Assembly: GCF_022201045.2 (NCBI RefSeq) | Contig: NC_068561.1 | Location: 20,834,501 to 20,898,500 of the forward strand | Length of the DNA: 64,000 nucleotides | From: Citrus sinensis | Taxonomy: Eukaryota > Streptophyta > Magnoliopsida > Sapindales > Rutaceae | Reading direction: 5' to 3' | In this document: one piece after another, positions 1-15,505 of the stretch | Position numbering within the stretch: the stretch's first letter is position 1 | Layout: every line of letters starts with the position of its first letter | The notes under the pieces: model-generated | Databases searched by the model: none | Told to the model about the DNA's origin: nothing | Seen by the model: the letters and a program-made list of their open reading frames with translations, nothing else | Program-made: the position numbers and the translations under genes

Positions 1-52
1 ATTTCAATCTTGTTATTTCATTTTATGACCTGGAGCAATACATTGGATGCAG

Positions 53-302
53 GGAAATGTCATATTGGCCTCTTTTGGAGCACCCACCGCAAGGAATGGA
101 GATAGCTATTGTACGTGCAGAAAAGAGTGACCGATGGGATCCAGATGTGATTCAGCGGCTTGAAGGCCTTGCCAATAGACAAGGATATGGATCCGAGGGT
201 AAAGTTTCCGTACATGTTCTTCCCAATGCAGGCCATTGGGTTCATGTGGACAATCCAAAAGGACTTCTTGAGATTGTGGCTCCCAGGATTGCATCTGTTT
301 AA
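53..302 (+). CDS. Alpha/beta hydrolase, ABHD11-like (last exon only)
   Basis: This is the 3' terminal coding exon of a gene that begins outside the window. The exon opens after a splice acceptor (...TTGGATGCAG) near position 52 and runs in frame to TAA at 300-302. The last ~80 residues carry the C-terminal signature of the alpha/beta hydrolase fold: a strand followed by the catalytic-histidine loop (NAGHWVHVDNP), where the His of GHW should be the third member of the Ser-Asp-His triad. The wording most resembles plant ABHD11-like hydrolases, which are thought to sit in mitochondria or plastids. The Ser nucleophile elbow lies upstream and is not visible. The exact acceptor could shift by a few bases; family assignment is moderately firm and the substrate is unknown. 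Confidence 0.7.
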
Positions 303-1308
303 CTATATTGCAATTTGTTTCGTAGAGCTGTCATTTGTTTCAAAAATAATTAAATATCTTCATTATTATTTCTTCATTCTCGCCCAGCCTGTGTTGGAAC
401 AAGGCACTGATTTTGCTTAAAAATTAAAATAAGTGTAAATCAATCAGAGGTGAGAGTGATGAGTCATCTTTACGAAGCTTAAATTGTTTGTTCGAAATCC
501 AGACTTGGTTAATTTAATAATATCGGTGGTTTCGTTAGCTCTCTCAAGCAGTTCATGCTGCATTTCAGTAAAGCTAGGCTGTTGTGAAAGTTCTCGGTTC
601 AAAGATAAGTAACAATTTGATTCATTACTTTCGATCCTTGAATGATAAATATGGAATTGAATCTGGATTTCTTGCTTGACCTATAATGGCGCAAAAATTT
701 GCTTCAATGAAGGAAAACGTGGGAATTAAAACCTCTCTCCTCATGTTCGGAAGAAGGTGGAAATCACTCCAGTTTTAACTAAACCTGATAGTTTCCGAGC
801 ATGGTTGAATGGTTTTCAATCTCATTCATTTTCTACTATTTGAGGAGGTGGAATATTAGAAATTATATTTGTTCAACCCAATCCTTACCTTATGAATAAA
901 TAATCTGGGGAAAAAAAACAGTTGGGTGATAATATTTTATTTTAATTTAAATGTAAAGTCAAAAGGTTTAATTGTACAAATACACTCAAAATAAAATCTA
1001 AAATATTCATACTAAACAAATACCCCGAAGTACGGTAAATCATAATAGCGAACACTTATTCTTTTAAGGCAATCTCCGTCTTACATGCATGTAAGATAGA
1101 GGGACCCTTCTTTTAAATAGAGATTTTGAAAGCCAAACTTAAATGGACAGAAAATTTGAGCCAAATCCACGCACACAATCCATTGGATTGAATGTTTGAA
1201 TGGCATTTACTGACTAAAATTTTTATGTAAAAATTTTATATTAAACTGTAAAATTTTTTATTAACCCATCCCAATTACGAATTAAATAGAACATGAAAAA
1301 AATAAAAT
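303..1308. other. 3' flank and gene-free AT-rich spacer
   Basis: The 3' UTR of the hydrolase gene should occupy the first few hundred bases. I see no convincing coding region, RNA gene or terminal repeats in the remainder. Confidence 0.5.
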
Positions 1309-1443
1309 TGTGGTGCAACTGTGGTACCGTGCCACAGTTACACTCAACCGTTGAATTCTCACTTATTTAAGTAAACTCCACTCATTTGAGTGGATCCAAC
1401 GGCCGGTGCAATTGTAGTACGGTACCACAGTTGTATTGTAGCC
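1309..1443. mobile_element. Short palindromic MITE-like element
   Basis: About 135 bases form an imperfect palindrome. The left arm contains CAACTGTGGTACCGTGCCAC and the right arm, read on the opposite strand, contains CAACTGTGGTACCGTACTAC. The arms extend about 40 bases with roughly nine mismatches and enclose a short core with ACTTATTTAAGTA. No coding capacity. I could not fix a target-site duplication, so the family is unassigned. Confidence 0.5.
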
Positions 1444-1475
1444 TGAAAATTTGATTCTAGTATTAAATTAAAAAA

Positions 1476-2082
1476 TCGGTAAAAACTCGTTTAGTCCCTA
1501 TATTTTGAAGTTGGTGCCTGTTTAGTCCCTATATTTTTAAAAATACCTCAAACCATCCCTACCATTAAATTATTGACACTTTTGTCATTATTTTTTGTTC
1601 TTTTTAACTTATTTTTATAATATTGCCCTATTATAATAATTTTTTAGACATTATTAAAAAGAAAAAAATAAATTACCAGTTTAACACCAAAAAATAAAAT
1701 AAAATAAAAAATATATATTAATTTTTGTGAAACACACTCTTGAGTTAAAATATTAATTTTTCTAAAAAAATTGATAATGTAATTTTTTACGATATTAATT
1801 TTTTAGACATACGTGAGCTTTCACAAAAATTAATATATACCTTTTTTGTTTTTATTTTATTTTTGGGTTTAATTTGATAATTTAATTTTTTATTAATATC
1901 CAAAAAAGAAACATTATTGTAAAAATGTAATATTATAAAAATAAGTTAAAAATAATAAAAAAATAATGGCATAAATATCAATATTTAGTAGTAAGAACAT
2001 TTTAAAATATTTTAAAAAATACAGAGACTAAATAGACACTAACCTCATAATAATAATATAGGAACTAAACAAATTTTTACTC
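1476..2082. mobile_element. Foldback DNA element with 9-base target duplication (MULE-like)
   Basis: The two ends are long inverted copies: the left side has GTTTAGTCCCTATATT near 1490 and again near 1522, and the right side reads GTTTAGTTCCTATATT on the minus strand. The arms continue inward for well over 100 bases, and internal segments (TATATATTAATTTTTGTG near 1710 and its inverse near 1835) also pair, so the whole 607 bases can fold back. Identical 9-base direct repeats ATTAAAAAA flank it at 1467-1475 and 2083-2091. A 9-base duplication with long inverted ends is typical of Mutator-like non-autonomous elements. The AT-rich duplication could arise by chance, so the exact ends are tentative. 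Confidence 0.55.
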
Positions 2083-2186
2083 ATTAAAAAAGCGACCCCA
2101 AGTCCCCTCAAGCCTGTTGTTAGTACCGAAAAAAGAAAATGCAGGGGCAGTTCCGTCATTCAGTAGCGGTCCAAACGCTAAAACTG

Positions 2187-2195
2187 AAACCCTAA
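2187..2195 (+). promoter_or_regulatory. Telo-box of the RPS14 promoter
   Basis: AAACCCTAA lies about 105 bases before the S14 start codon. This motif is typical of plant ribosomal protein and other translation genes. A near match (AAACGCTAA) sits just upstream near 2173. Confidence 0.65.
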
Positions 2196-2299
2196 CTATA
2201 AATTGTCTCCTTAAAGGCCATTCATCTCCCTCAGTCTGACCAGCTGCTGCTTCTGTATTTCGAGGCTTTTGTGATCAACTCTCCGTGTCATCAGCAGCC

Positions 2300-4015
<1,716 letters not shown>

Positions 4016-5140
4016 TTCTTTTCCTCACACCCATCCATAACGTTCAAGATGATGCCGTGGTTACAGAGAGTTTCACTCTCTTCTGTTAGATGCAAGAGTT
4101 ATTTCCCAATTTTGTTGTTTGGAATGTCTGTAGTCTTGGATTCCTTTGTGTTAGCCTTTCGGATCAATTAAGTTTATACAGTGGCAAGACTAATCATTTC
4201 TCCATGAGTTTCTGAATTTTATTGTTTATCTACATTTACAAGTATTGTGTTAAGTGGTAAAAGTATGATGGTAGTGGTTATGATTAGATGTTGATCAATT
4301 CACCCCTTTTTATATCCCTTTTTGTATTTAATCTACCTTTTTCATTGCCTATCTTCTTCCCTCTTGATTGTATTGGGCAATGAGAGATCGCCGTGCTATT
4401 AAGACGGGTGTTTGTTCGTATTTGATTTTAAAGAACGCTCATTGTTGTTTTGTATGTAACACTAGAATTTGCTCCTACTGTCGGAGGCAATCAGGCCAGC
4501 AAGCTTTTTGTTCTCGCTCTCGGAAAGTAACAATTGCTTTTAGTTGTGGAGTGTCATTACTATTTTACCACTCACAGGTCACAATCAATTAGTCGATCTG
4601 TAACAAAGGTTGTGGTTCTGGGAGATAAGAGAATTAAATTTTAAAAGTGTGTTTGATATAAACCTTTGTTTTTCCTTTTAAACGGAGTATATAATTTCAT
4701 TCATTATATTAAAGTCTTTCAAAACAGAGCGGACATCATCATCAAGGTGGATTTTATCGGGACAAACAATTCCAGCAGAAATGCTCTTACAGCTCTTTTT
4801 TTTAACCATACAGACCTTTAGTAATTTGAAGTTACGTGAGTCAATAAGTAATTAATTGAATCAATTAAATTATACCACATTAATTTATAAAAGATTTTAT
4901 AATTTGACACAACTCATTAAAGAAATGTGTTAGTCTTAAGTATAAGTTGGCCAGCCGATTGTGTAATGGATGGGATGAGATTTCTCTTGCACCCAACCCA
5001 ACTTTTTTTTTTCCCCCTTCTCTCAAAGGGCATAAACAGAACGTGTTCTAGCCTATTGGCATAACTGATTTCATCCCAAGAAACTTGCTTCGGGCCTGTG
5101 TGTTGGGCCCAATTTAAGGACTCACTACGACATCGTTTAG
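4016..5140. other. RPS14 3' UTR and spacer
   Basis: The first 200-300 bases are the likely 3' UTR of RPS14. The rest holds only short open frames without recognisable protein features. No RNA gene or element was seen. Confidence 0.45.
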
Positions 5141-5145
5141 CAAAG

Positions 5146-5175
5146 AAACCCTAACCAAGTTCTATAAAACCCTAA
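5146..5175 (+). promoter_or_regulatory. Two telo-boxes and a TATA box before ubiquitin-L40
   Basis: AAACCCTAA occurs at 5146-5154 and 5167-5175. The second overlaps a TATA-like CTATAAAA at 5162-5169. A GGGCCC (site II-like) element lies upstream near 5105. This is the standard layout of plant translation-gene promoters and would place the transcription start near 5190-5200, shortly before the ATG at 5224. Confidence 0.65.
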
Positions 5176-5223
5176 TGACTTGCCAGTCAGCTGCCGTCCT
5201 TGGAAAATCATCAGAGCGTGAAG

Positions 5224-6775
<1,552 letters not shown>

Positions 6776-7641
6776 ACCACTTGCCTTAGTCATGATATGT
6801 GCCTTCAGAGAGACATTCCAATTATGAGATGTATTTTGTTTGTTTCTGAATAGGATTTGGGATTTGAATTAAGCGATCATCTAAGTTGGATTGAAGTTGA
6901 TTCAGTTCAAGTGCAATTCTGTTAAACTTTTACCGTATGAAATTGGGATATATTTTTGAGCTAATTTTGTTTCATTGTCGGTGTAATTTTTGGGACGGAT
7001 TTATATCAAATTGGGATACATAAACATAATCTGCATGTATTACAAAACTCAAAGATAGCATCTTGAAATACTTACAACGGCGTTCACATTAAATCCTCAT
7101 ATAATTAACAAATTTAAAATTTGGGTTTGCAACTCAAGAGTCAAGAGAATAAAATAATAAAGTAAATCACATTTGTTTCTTTCTTCTCCTCTCTTTGTTC
7201 ATTTATATACTATGTTTTACAAACTTAAAGCAGTAATATTGTTTTTGTGTCACTTTTTTTTTTCTTGTCATATGGATTATTTTTACTTTTCAGAAGTTAG
7301 TGTTATTGACGTTAAGTAGATCAACTCGTAGGTTCCCACCATTGGACATGGATTAGTTAAATCTGGGTATGAGTACTTGAACAATTCAGTGAAAGTGATA
7401 AATATGTGAGCTCTGTATATATTTTCATTGTTCCTACGACTTGGTACAATAGTTTTAAATTTGAACGAGCTGTGGAACCCCAAACCCTTAACCCGTTAAC
7501 ATGATCATGACTCTTATTCTACATAGCTCACAATTATTCACTTGACTAAATGCTCATCAAAAACACTAAAATTTTCTTCTTCCTGGATTATTCAATCTAG
7601 ACCGAAAAATTAAAACTATATTTTAGGTTTCACACGGCCTT
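6776..7641. other. Convergent 3' flanks of ubiquitin-L40 and invertase
   Basis: This holds the 3' UTRs of two converging genes and AT-rich spacer. I see no further gene. Confidence 0.45.
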
Positions 7642-10600
7642 TCATGAGTTCATCTTCACTGGTTTTTTCATGCTCCAGGCGTTGAGTTTCTCAACAGTAA
7701 CAGTCTCAGTCCCATTGTTGAATGCATACAAATGGGCATCGTCAAATACCGCTAGGGTTGGATAAACCCTAGATGTGATGCATGTTTTGCCTCCAGCTCC
7801 AAAACTTTCCACAACAGAATGATCAATCTGCAGAAGTTGGGGAAAAAAAAATAACAATCATAATCGAAACATTGTGCTGGAAAGACTTGTTGCTTGAAAA
7901 TAAAATAGTGAATCACAGGGCACATACCAAACTCCTAAGAGAGAGCTTCTTATCAGATAAATCTACATTAACAAAGCCAGCAAATGACGGCTTATACAGT
8001 CCTTCAGTCTTCAGAGTTGAACTGTTCAAAGAGCCAAAATATAACCAAGTTTATATAAAAGCTAACATATAAAAGAATAAGAGTCCAAATTTTTCATTGC
8101 ATGTGTGGAGTTCTAACGTAACCAAACTTATATGTCGTGAAATGTCGAAACTAACCTGCTAGCATCAGAGCACATTAGAACTAGATGCTTGTGTCCATCC
8201 TTGAAAATCCTGAAGAAGACAGGAGTGAATTCTTCCAGGTTCTTCGAAGCCAATGTCAAGAGCCCGAACGGTCCAACTCCGCCCTGAACTTTTGAACCAA
8301 TCTTTCCGCAAAGGTGCTCGGCGTCTAGATTTTTCCAGCTGGGGTCAAATTTCTCAGCTTTGTCCAAGCTAGGGAGCTTAAAAGTCACCTCAACATCAGC
8401 CTACAACAAAGAGCATGCAGCAAATCATCAACACTGAAGTTTCAATTGGAACTAATGCTTTAATGAAAAAGAATAATCCAACTAGAAAATCAAACCTGGG
8501 CAGCTGTGACTCCTTTAACCTCAACATGGTGTCCTTTTTTCAGCTCTTGGTTGCTTATATGAACATTTTTGCCCCTTAGGGTCTCTAACTCTTCAATTGG
8601 CCATTGTAGCAATTGTTTCCCACTACCATCAAGCCACACTTCCCTCGGAATTGTCTAAAATTAAATTTTTTTTTTAAAAAAAAATCAAAATTAAATCAAA
8701 TCTATTCCTGTATAGCCATACTTCTTGAAATAAATTTAACTAAACGTCAACAAAGTGTAATAACGATACCTGAACTCCAGCCCAGCCTTTAGCCATGTCA
8801 TCGAATGTAGAATCAGACTCATTCGCCCAACCCCACAAAATTCTCCTATTTTTCCGAGAATCAAAGAAAGTCTTTGACGCATAAAAATTTCCATAATCAT
8901 ATCTCAGCCCCCTCCAACCATCAACTGAATCTTTATCGGGCACATACCTGTCCTTGTCCCTATTATATGTACCGATGGTGTAGTAGTCATATCGTGTTAA
9001 GTCTAAACTAACCTTCAATACAAATTTCTCATTTCCCCCAGCAAATGAAGTATCCAACCCGTTTTTACCCGATATCGAAACCGGGTAGAAATCCGGGCAC
9101 TCCCACATCCCCGTGTTAGCCAATGAATGGATCGGGTGTTTGGCCTTGGTCCATTTCATAAAGTCCCTACTCCTGTACAAATATGCCATCCCTCTATGCT
9201 TCCTTCTACTGCCAACTAACATCCTCCAGTGTCCGTCATTGCTCCACCACGCCGTTGTCGGATCACGGAAGGCGCTGGCGTTGACATCTGGCCCCGGGAA
9301 AACCACCGGGTTGTTGTCGGGCTTGATCCATTTGCGGAGATAGGGATCGGATGGGTTCGCGGGTACCGCGTAGTTTTGGACTTGTCTTTCTTTGTGGTCA
9401 ACCCCGGTGTACAGTATTATGGGCTTGTTGCCCGGGAGAACGGTGGCGGATCCGGACCAACAGCCGTTTATATCAAATGGTTTTGATGGGTAAAGTGCAG
9501 GCTCGAGAGCCTCCCAATTGATCAAATCTTTGGACACGGAATGAGCCCATACAATGTTGCCCCATACTGCACCCTTGGGATTGTATTGATAGAATAAATG
9601 GTAAATCCCTTTGTAGTACATGGGGCCTATTTAAAAAATGAATTAACACAGGTAAATGAGAACAACTTTTGATTAAAATAATAATAATAATAATAAGAGC
9701 AAAAAATGGTCTTGCACTTTTGTAACATAGGACATCATATTTTGAAAAAAACAAAAAACAAAAGCAAAAAATGTTTGTAAAAAATAATCACTAGTTTTGT
9801 TGGAGGGACTCACCATTTGGATCTGTCGATTGTTTGTCGTGCGAATTTAAGCACCATAGGAACAAGAACAAAAGAAAGAAACTGAGAAGTTAGCACTGTA
9901 GATTTGACAACAATTTTTCCATAACATAAAGAAACAAAAACAGTGAGGTACGTAATTTAAAAATTACTTTACAAAATTTTTCGTTGAGGTAGGTGAGGAA
10001 TTTACTTTACATTGCAATTAGCCACTTTGATTCATGTATAAAGATTCTGGATAATCAGGTCATAAAGATCTAATTCTCAAATAACTTAGGTTTAAAATTA
10101 TCATTTCATGAATTGAAACCTAACTAACCCCCTCCTCACCCAAGTGTGAGTAGGGCTTGAGCTAAGATCTCTTGAATCCTGCAAAAAAAAAAAAACTCTA
10201 CCAATTATACCATCTAAAACCCAGGATTTGTTTGATAGCTAGAACATTTTAACTACCGAAAATGTAATCTTTAATCTTTGCTCAGAAAATTTAATAGATT
10301 TCTTCTCTTTATCAAGCAAAAGTAGGCATTCGACTATCAAATGCTTTAAACTACTGTGAGGCGCAATAGTTACAAACATTCAGTATTTATGAATATCAAG
10401 CTTAAAAGAAAGAAACTAATAGCCCGAAACTGACAAAGTACTCGCATCTTTGGTGACGTTACACGAATCATGATTACATATACAAACCAAAAAAATAAAA
10501 TATTTATGAATCTAAATAGACAATAACGCAACATTCTTTTTGCAAGCTAGATACAAGTCAAATTCTCTATTTCGAGGGAAAAGAAAAAGTTGTTCCTCCA

Positions 10601-12135
10601 ATAAGCAATTGACATGTGCGATGGGGTAGCTTAGGTTACCAAGGAGCACTCAAGCTCAAGCACCTAAAGATTATGTAAAGTGGTCCAAAAAGGATTCCCA
10701 TTTTGATCAGAGCAAATGGTTGTGAGAAAGAAGTATCCACCCATCACTATCTTTTAAGTGTTTGGAACTTCGAAACAAGATTACAAAACACAAATGTCAA
10801 ATCGAGCAGTGCACACCAAAAACTTTTTGGGGCCAATAAGTGCCTAAAAATATAAAAATGTGGAACAAAGACATCAAGTTTAGATCATTTTCTTGTGGAG
10901 AGGGGTTAGGTTGAGTTATATTCAACTATAAAAGTACTTTTTTATCTCAAAAGGATATTAAAATATTGAATCTGAAATCAATAGTGCTTAGGTTGAGTTA
11001 TATTCAACTGTAAAAGTACTTTTATCTCAAAAGGATTTACAATATTGAATCTGAAGTCAATAATGCGAAGTCTCTTTCAACAGTAAAGATTTTCGTTGTT
11101 GGCTATAACACTTGGTTCATAATTGATATATAAAAACTCCACAAACCCATCATTTTTTTCGTCTACCAGAGTTAAAAATCTGTTCAAAGTTATTATTATT
11201 ATTTTTTTCCCTTCAAAAACTATTGAAAGATCGAATGTTTACGACATAAGATTTGAACATAACTCTTTCTAAAACGTGTGAACGTTCACACTTACAGAAT
11301 AATACGCAAACTAAGAATATTGTTTTTTTTTTGTTCTTGATTTTGCTGTAACTTTGCCCTAAATGGTGGTTTTTATGAATTTTTTTCTCCTTCAGATATC
11401 ATAAGAATGATAACTCTATAAACCTAAACTCCATAGAGTCCTGACAAGAAAGAACATGCAGCAGGTAAACGATTACATGCACAGAATGGCGAAATGATGA
11501 AGGTTCAAAAGTAAGGTTTTAGATTCCTTTCTCTTTTGACAGCCAATTCTATCTAACAATAATATCTTTGCACTCGTTCAAAGATCGTTTAGTGTAACAG
11601 AATTTCTCATTCTTGAGTTATGGCCACAGTTGCAGCAAGCATTATTATTAGGGAAAACATTAAGAGAAATATTTTTACGGGTAAATGACACAAAAATCCC
11701 AACATTTATCACATCATGAACGATATATTATACATAATAATGATAATTTATAATTAAATAGATAGTGGGGCTAATATCAGGCCAATGACAAAAGAATTTT
11801 TAAAGAAAACGATAGCTTTTATCGGAATTCAGAATCTTAAACATATCAAATCCATGACAAGAAATATTTTTTTAAGAAATAATAGGTTTTGCTTTTTCTT
11901 AGTTTTTTTTTGGTTGAAAAAAACAATGATAAAGAATAACTAATCACATACCGTTGATCCAGTGCTTAGGAGGCTGAAAGTGAAAGGCGGTTCTATGGAG
12001 TTGCTTCACCTTTACGGCAGCAAGAGACTGAAACTCTGGATATATTTTGTGAGAAGCCTCAACGCCATTGTTGTTGCTTATCACCCAAAGATAAGCAATT
12101 AGCATAAAAATCGAGAGAAACTTTGGCACTTCCAT
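7642..12135 (-). CDS. CWINV: Cell-wall (insoluble) acid invertase, beta-fructofuranosidase GH32
   Basis: Cleaves sucrose to glucose and fructose in the apoplast, feeding sink tissues. Seven exons on the minus strand: 12135-11952, a 9-base mini-exon 9822-9814, 9626-8770, 8654-8496, 8400-8156, 8021-7928 and 7827-7642. They sum to 1734 bases (577 residues), the normal length. Residues 1-28 form a signal peptide. The nucleophile motif WINDPNG (Asp62) is assembled across three exons by the mini-exon. The stabilising Asp is in RDP (Asp186), and the acid/base Glu is in WECPDF (Glu240). Pro in WECPDF is typical of cell-wall enzymes; vacuolar ones have Val. The Asp of [12 protein letters not shown], linked in Arabidopsis cell-wall invertase 1 to sucrose rather than fructan use, is kept. 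A fructan exohydrolase activity is less likely but not excluded. Confidence 0.93.
10906..11066. repeat. Tandem duplication in the first invertase intron
   Basis: A roughly 80-base unit beginning TTAGGTTGAGTTATATTCAA occurs at 10906-10987 and again directly after at 10988-11066 with a few substitutions and short indels. It lies within the 2.1-kb first intron, with no coding content. Confidence 0.75.
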
Positions 12136-12180
12136 TGAAACCGAAAAATAAGAAAGTGATAAGATTTTAAAGGGAGACGG

Positions 12181-12190
12181 CTTATTTATA
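12181..12190 (-). promoter_or_regulatory. TATA box of the invertase gene
   Basis: On the minus strand this reads TATAAATAAG, about 50 bases upstream of the start codon at 12135. A start of transcription close to the ATG and a short 5' UTR would follow. Confidence 0.5.
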
Positions 12191-14043
12191 GTGACCCTAA
12201 TTTCTTTTAAAAAAATAAAATAAAAAATAAAATAAGAAAGAATGTGGTAGACGCCTAAAGTGATTTAAAACTTTTTCGGCCACTTCATAATTAGTTGCAA
12301 GACTTACCAAAAAATAATGGCAATAAGAAAAATTTGGACATTATTTCATCCAAAAAGGGGTAATTAGCATTTAAATTACTAATCTTGATTGTTTTCTTGC
12401 GGTTATATTAGGAAGTTAATTAACTTTTTAAATGGCCATTGATTTTATTTAGGTGGGTGATTCAAAATTTTGTTTGGATAAGCATGGATATTATTTGTGA
12501 TTTTAACTCTTTTTTTTTTTTTTTTTTTCCAGGAAACTTCTGCAATTTTGGCTAAATTTTTGCACTGTTGAGTTGGCGATGCATGGTTGCCTGCGAATTC
12601 AAAGATAGATAGTTATGGAGGATGATAAGATCATAAGAGTCAAATATACTGAATGAGTTGACGTATATTTTGCCTTTTTTTTAACATTATTGCTTCGCGA
12701 AAAGAACTATTTTCCTTTTTCGAAAAGGGTTCATGAAAAGAACTTGAATGTTCATTCAGAAAGCTCTTTTGTCTCAAAGATAGAAGATTAGTACAGTGCA
12801 TATATCATAAAAAAAAAAAAAAAAAAAAAAAGTGATTGAAATTTCACTGTTTGAGTCCAGCGGTTTTAGGAAGTTGGAAATGTTTTAAGCATTACCTTTT
12901 TACGTCAAATCTCTATCAAACATGAAGAATTTAATAATGGATCGATAATTAATAATTTAAGGGTTGTTTCGAGTCAAAATATTGTAAATGGATATTTTCG
13001 CAGTTTGCAAATTGTGAAGTGGAGCTCTTTTACTATATTAAGCCAATTTCTACTTTGTAAACTGTCATCCACGTGTAAATTTTTAGAGGTAAATAATACT
13101 TGGTTTCATATATAAAACATCTGATGTAAGGAAACGGTTCTTCTATATTTGTCACAAAATCTCTTAAATATATTAAAATGACGTACCCTTATAGAGTAAA
13201 GTTGGACACTTAAAGGATGTTTCAATCCATGAATATATATATATTTTTTTAAAAAAAAGGTTGAATATAAATGTGAAATTTCACCCATTAATCAAAGACC
13301 GATCATTAATTGTCTTCTATTATCATTCTACTAGCTAGAACTATAATAGTAAATGTACATAGGACAAAACGAGAATTAAATTTAATATATTGAGAGAGAG
13401 GACAAATGTACATAACTTTAATTTTAGCTTTAGCTTTTAATATGTAATTGATATGACAACTTAAAAATAGGCAGTGTATCTGACTCAATTACGTTACGTG
13501 TCCGACCAAAATAAGGCCACCAAAAACACTTCAGAACTAATTTTTACAATTTTTTTGCAATTAAATGTGATACGAAAAAAAAGAAAACAGTATAAAATAT
13601 AAGAAACTATATATGTGGAGCAACAGCGATATCCTGTAGCACCTGCCCAAGTGCTTAAAAAAGGACATCGAGTTTATATTAAGTTTTATTAGTATTGTTG
13701 TTAATTACAGCTGATTTTTTTTTTAAAGTACTTTTTGAGTGTGAAATGCCAACAAGCACTAACAAACAGACTCTAATTATAAGTGATGCTCCAAGCTACA
13801 ATCAACAATATTCCTTATTTTGATATGCACTATACGTGGACTCATTTAATGTGTACTTGCACATATTCAGTGTGTGTACATGTGTTATTTATATTCTTCA
13901 AATCAGATCATGTAATACGAGAATAACTAATCACATGATAATATTTTTATTAAATATTATATATACCAAATGTATAAGTTAATGACTTTCGTAATAAATC
14001 AATCTTTCCAAAAGCCATCAAATTTCAATATACTCGATATAAA
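12191..14043. other. Invertase upstream region, gene-free
   Basis: AT-rich sequence with poly-T and poly-A runs near 12510 and 12810. Only short frames without recognisable features. Distal promoter elements of the invertase gene may be here but I cannot identify them. Confidence 0.45.
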
Positions 14044-14071
14044 CTAGGAAATAGAACCGTGCTTCGCACAG
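14044..14071 (-). mobile_element. Helitron-like 3' terminus
   Basis: Read on the minus strand, a small hairpin (CTGTGC, loop GAA, GCACGG; plus-strand 14057-14071) is followed after nine bases by CTAG and then a T. A short hairpin 9-12 bases before a CTRR end with insertion before T is the hallmark of a Helitron 3' end. The body would extend to higher coordinates. I could not fix a convincing 5' TC end, so the element's length is unknown. Confidence 0.4.
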
Positions 14072-15505
14072 CTTTTAAAAAATTAATTTAGTATTATCTT
14101 TTTTCTTACTTTACACTTGATGAAACTGATAAAAAATGTGAGTTAATTATGTTATAAAATTAATGTTATTTATGAAAGTTAATTATTTTTTTGTTAACTT
14201 TAAAAATATATATTAATGTGTATAATGTAAGTGTACAGACCTTATACCTTTTGTATTTGTTGATAAGTTCCAAATTATATTAAACTTACTAATCTGTTAG
14301 AACTTTTATATCTTTTTTTTTCCAACCAGCTTCAACGATCTCAATATCATCCACACCACATAAACTTCCGACAACATCTGTAATATTATGGAAAAATAAC
14401 ATAAACATGTTAAATATAAGGATCAATAATTTATAATATACACTTAAAGATTAATAAACATTAATAATTAAAAAAAATTTGTTATCATTCAGACGTATAT
14501 CAATCAAATTCGAAAATATGAATTACAATCCATTGATCGAAATCTTAACAATTCCTTCTTCTAACCTCTTAAGCAAAGTTATAACCAATAAAATAATCTT
14601 ATACTGATTTGAAAGTGGTTTTTACTCGCCTATAATTGAAACAACTTTCAAAATTTTGACATTGAACAAAGAACCCTCACTCAACATGTGCTTAAATCTT
14701 ATCACTAAATTTTTCCTGATTGTTGCATGCATTAGATTTTCCTACGAAAAAAAAAAATTCTACATTAAGTGAAAAACAATTGGGATAAAAATTGGAGAAA
14801 ACAATAGGAGAAAGAATTTTTTATACAACTTTTTCATCATAAAAATTATGTTCACACTAATCAATTCTCCATTCTTCTTGGTATTAACAGACTCCCACAT
14901 CCTACAAAGTCTAACTCTTATCATCTAATTATCTTTATCATTGTTCCACTCATAAAGAAAATAATACTCCATGAAGCACATAATACTAAAAATTCAAATA
15001 AGTAAAAAAAAATAAAAACACAAGAATATTTATAAAGAGGATGTTGGTTAAATTAAAAAAAATCAAACATAACAAATCTTAAATACTTAATGTTTATAGA
15101 GTTTGAGGAAGCCAAAAGACACTAAATTAAATATGGGATTATGACATTAAAATTAGGCCCCAGTGGCATTGTTGAGGGAAGATGAAGGAACATTCCTTCC
15201 TATATTAATTAATTAACGTATTTTAAGCCACTAAATTTTAATTGTTGGCATAATGTTGGCATAATAACATTAATGAATGTTTCAAGACTTATAATTAATT
15301 CTTATTAATGGTTACATATTGTTGAATTTAAATAGAAAGAGGAAGAGACCTTGTAATCTTTTGTAATATAATAATTATTTTTTATTTTTAATATTTTGTA
15401 ATGTAATTATCTTTTAATCTCAACCAATATCTTAGATAATAGAGAATATAAGAAAATGAGAAATAATGATATCACATCACCTCTCGTAGTCCCAACTTTT
15501 ATATA

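Noticed and set aside
5200-5223. Longer start of the ubiquitin-L40 protein
   Set aside because: The upstream codon is TTG, and ubiquitin invariably begins MQIF, which the ATG at 5224 provides.
9113-9486. Plus-strand open frames opposite the large invertase exon
   Set aside because: They are shadows of a strongly conserved GH32 exon on the minus strand.
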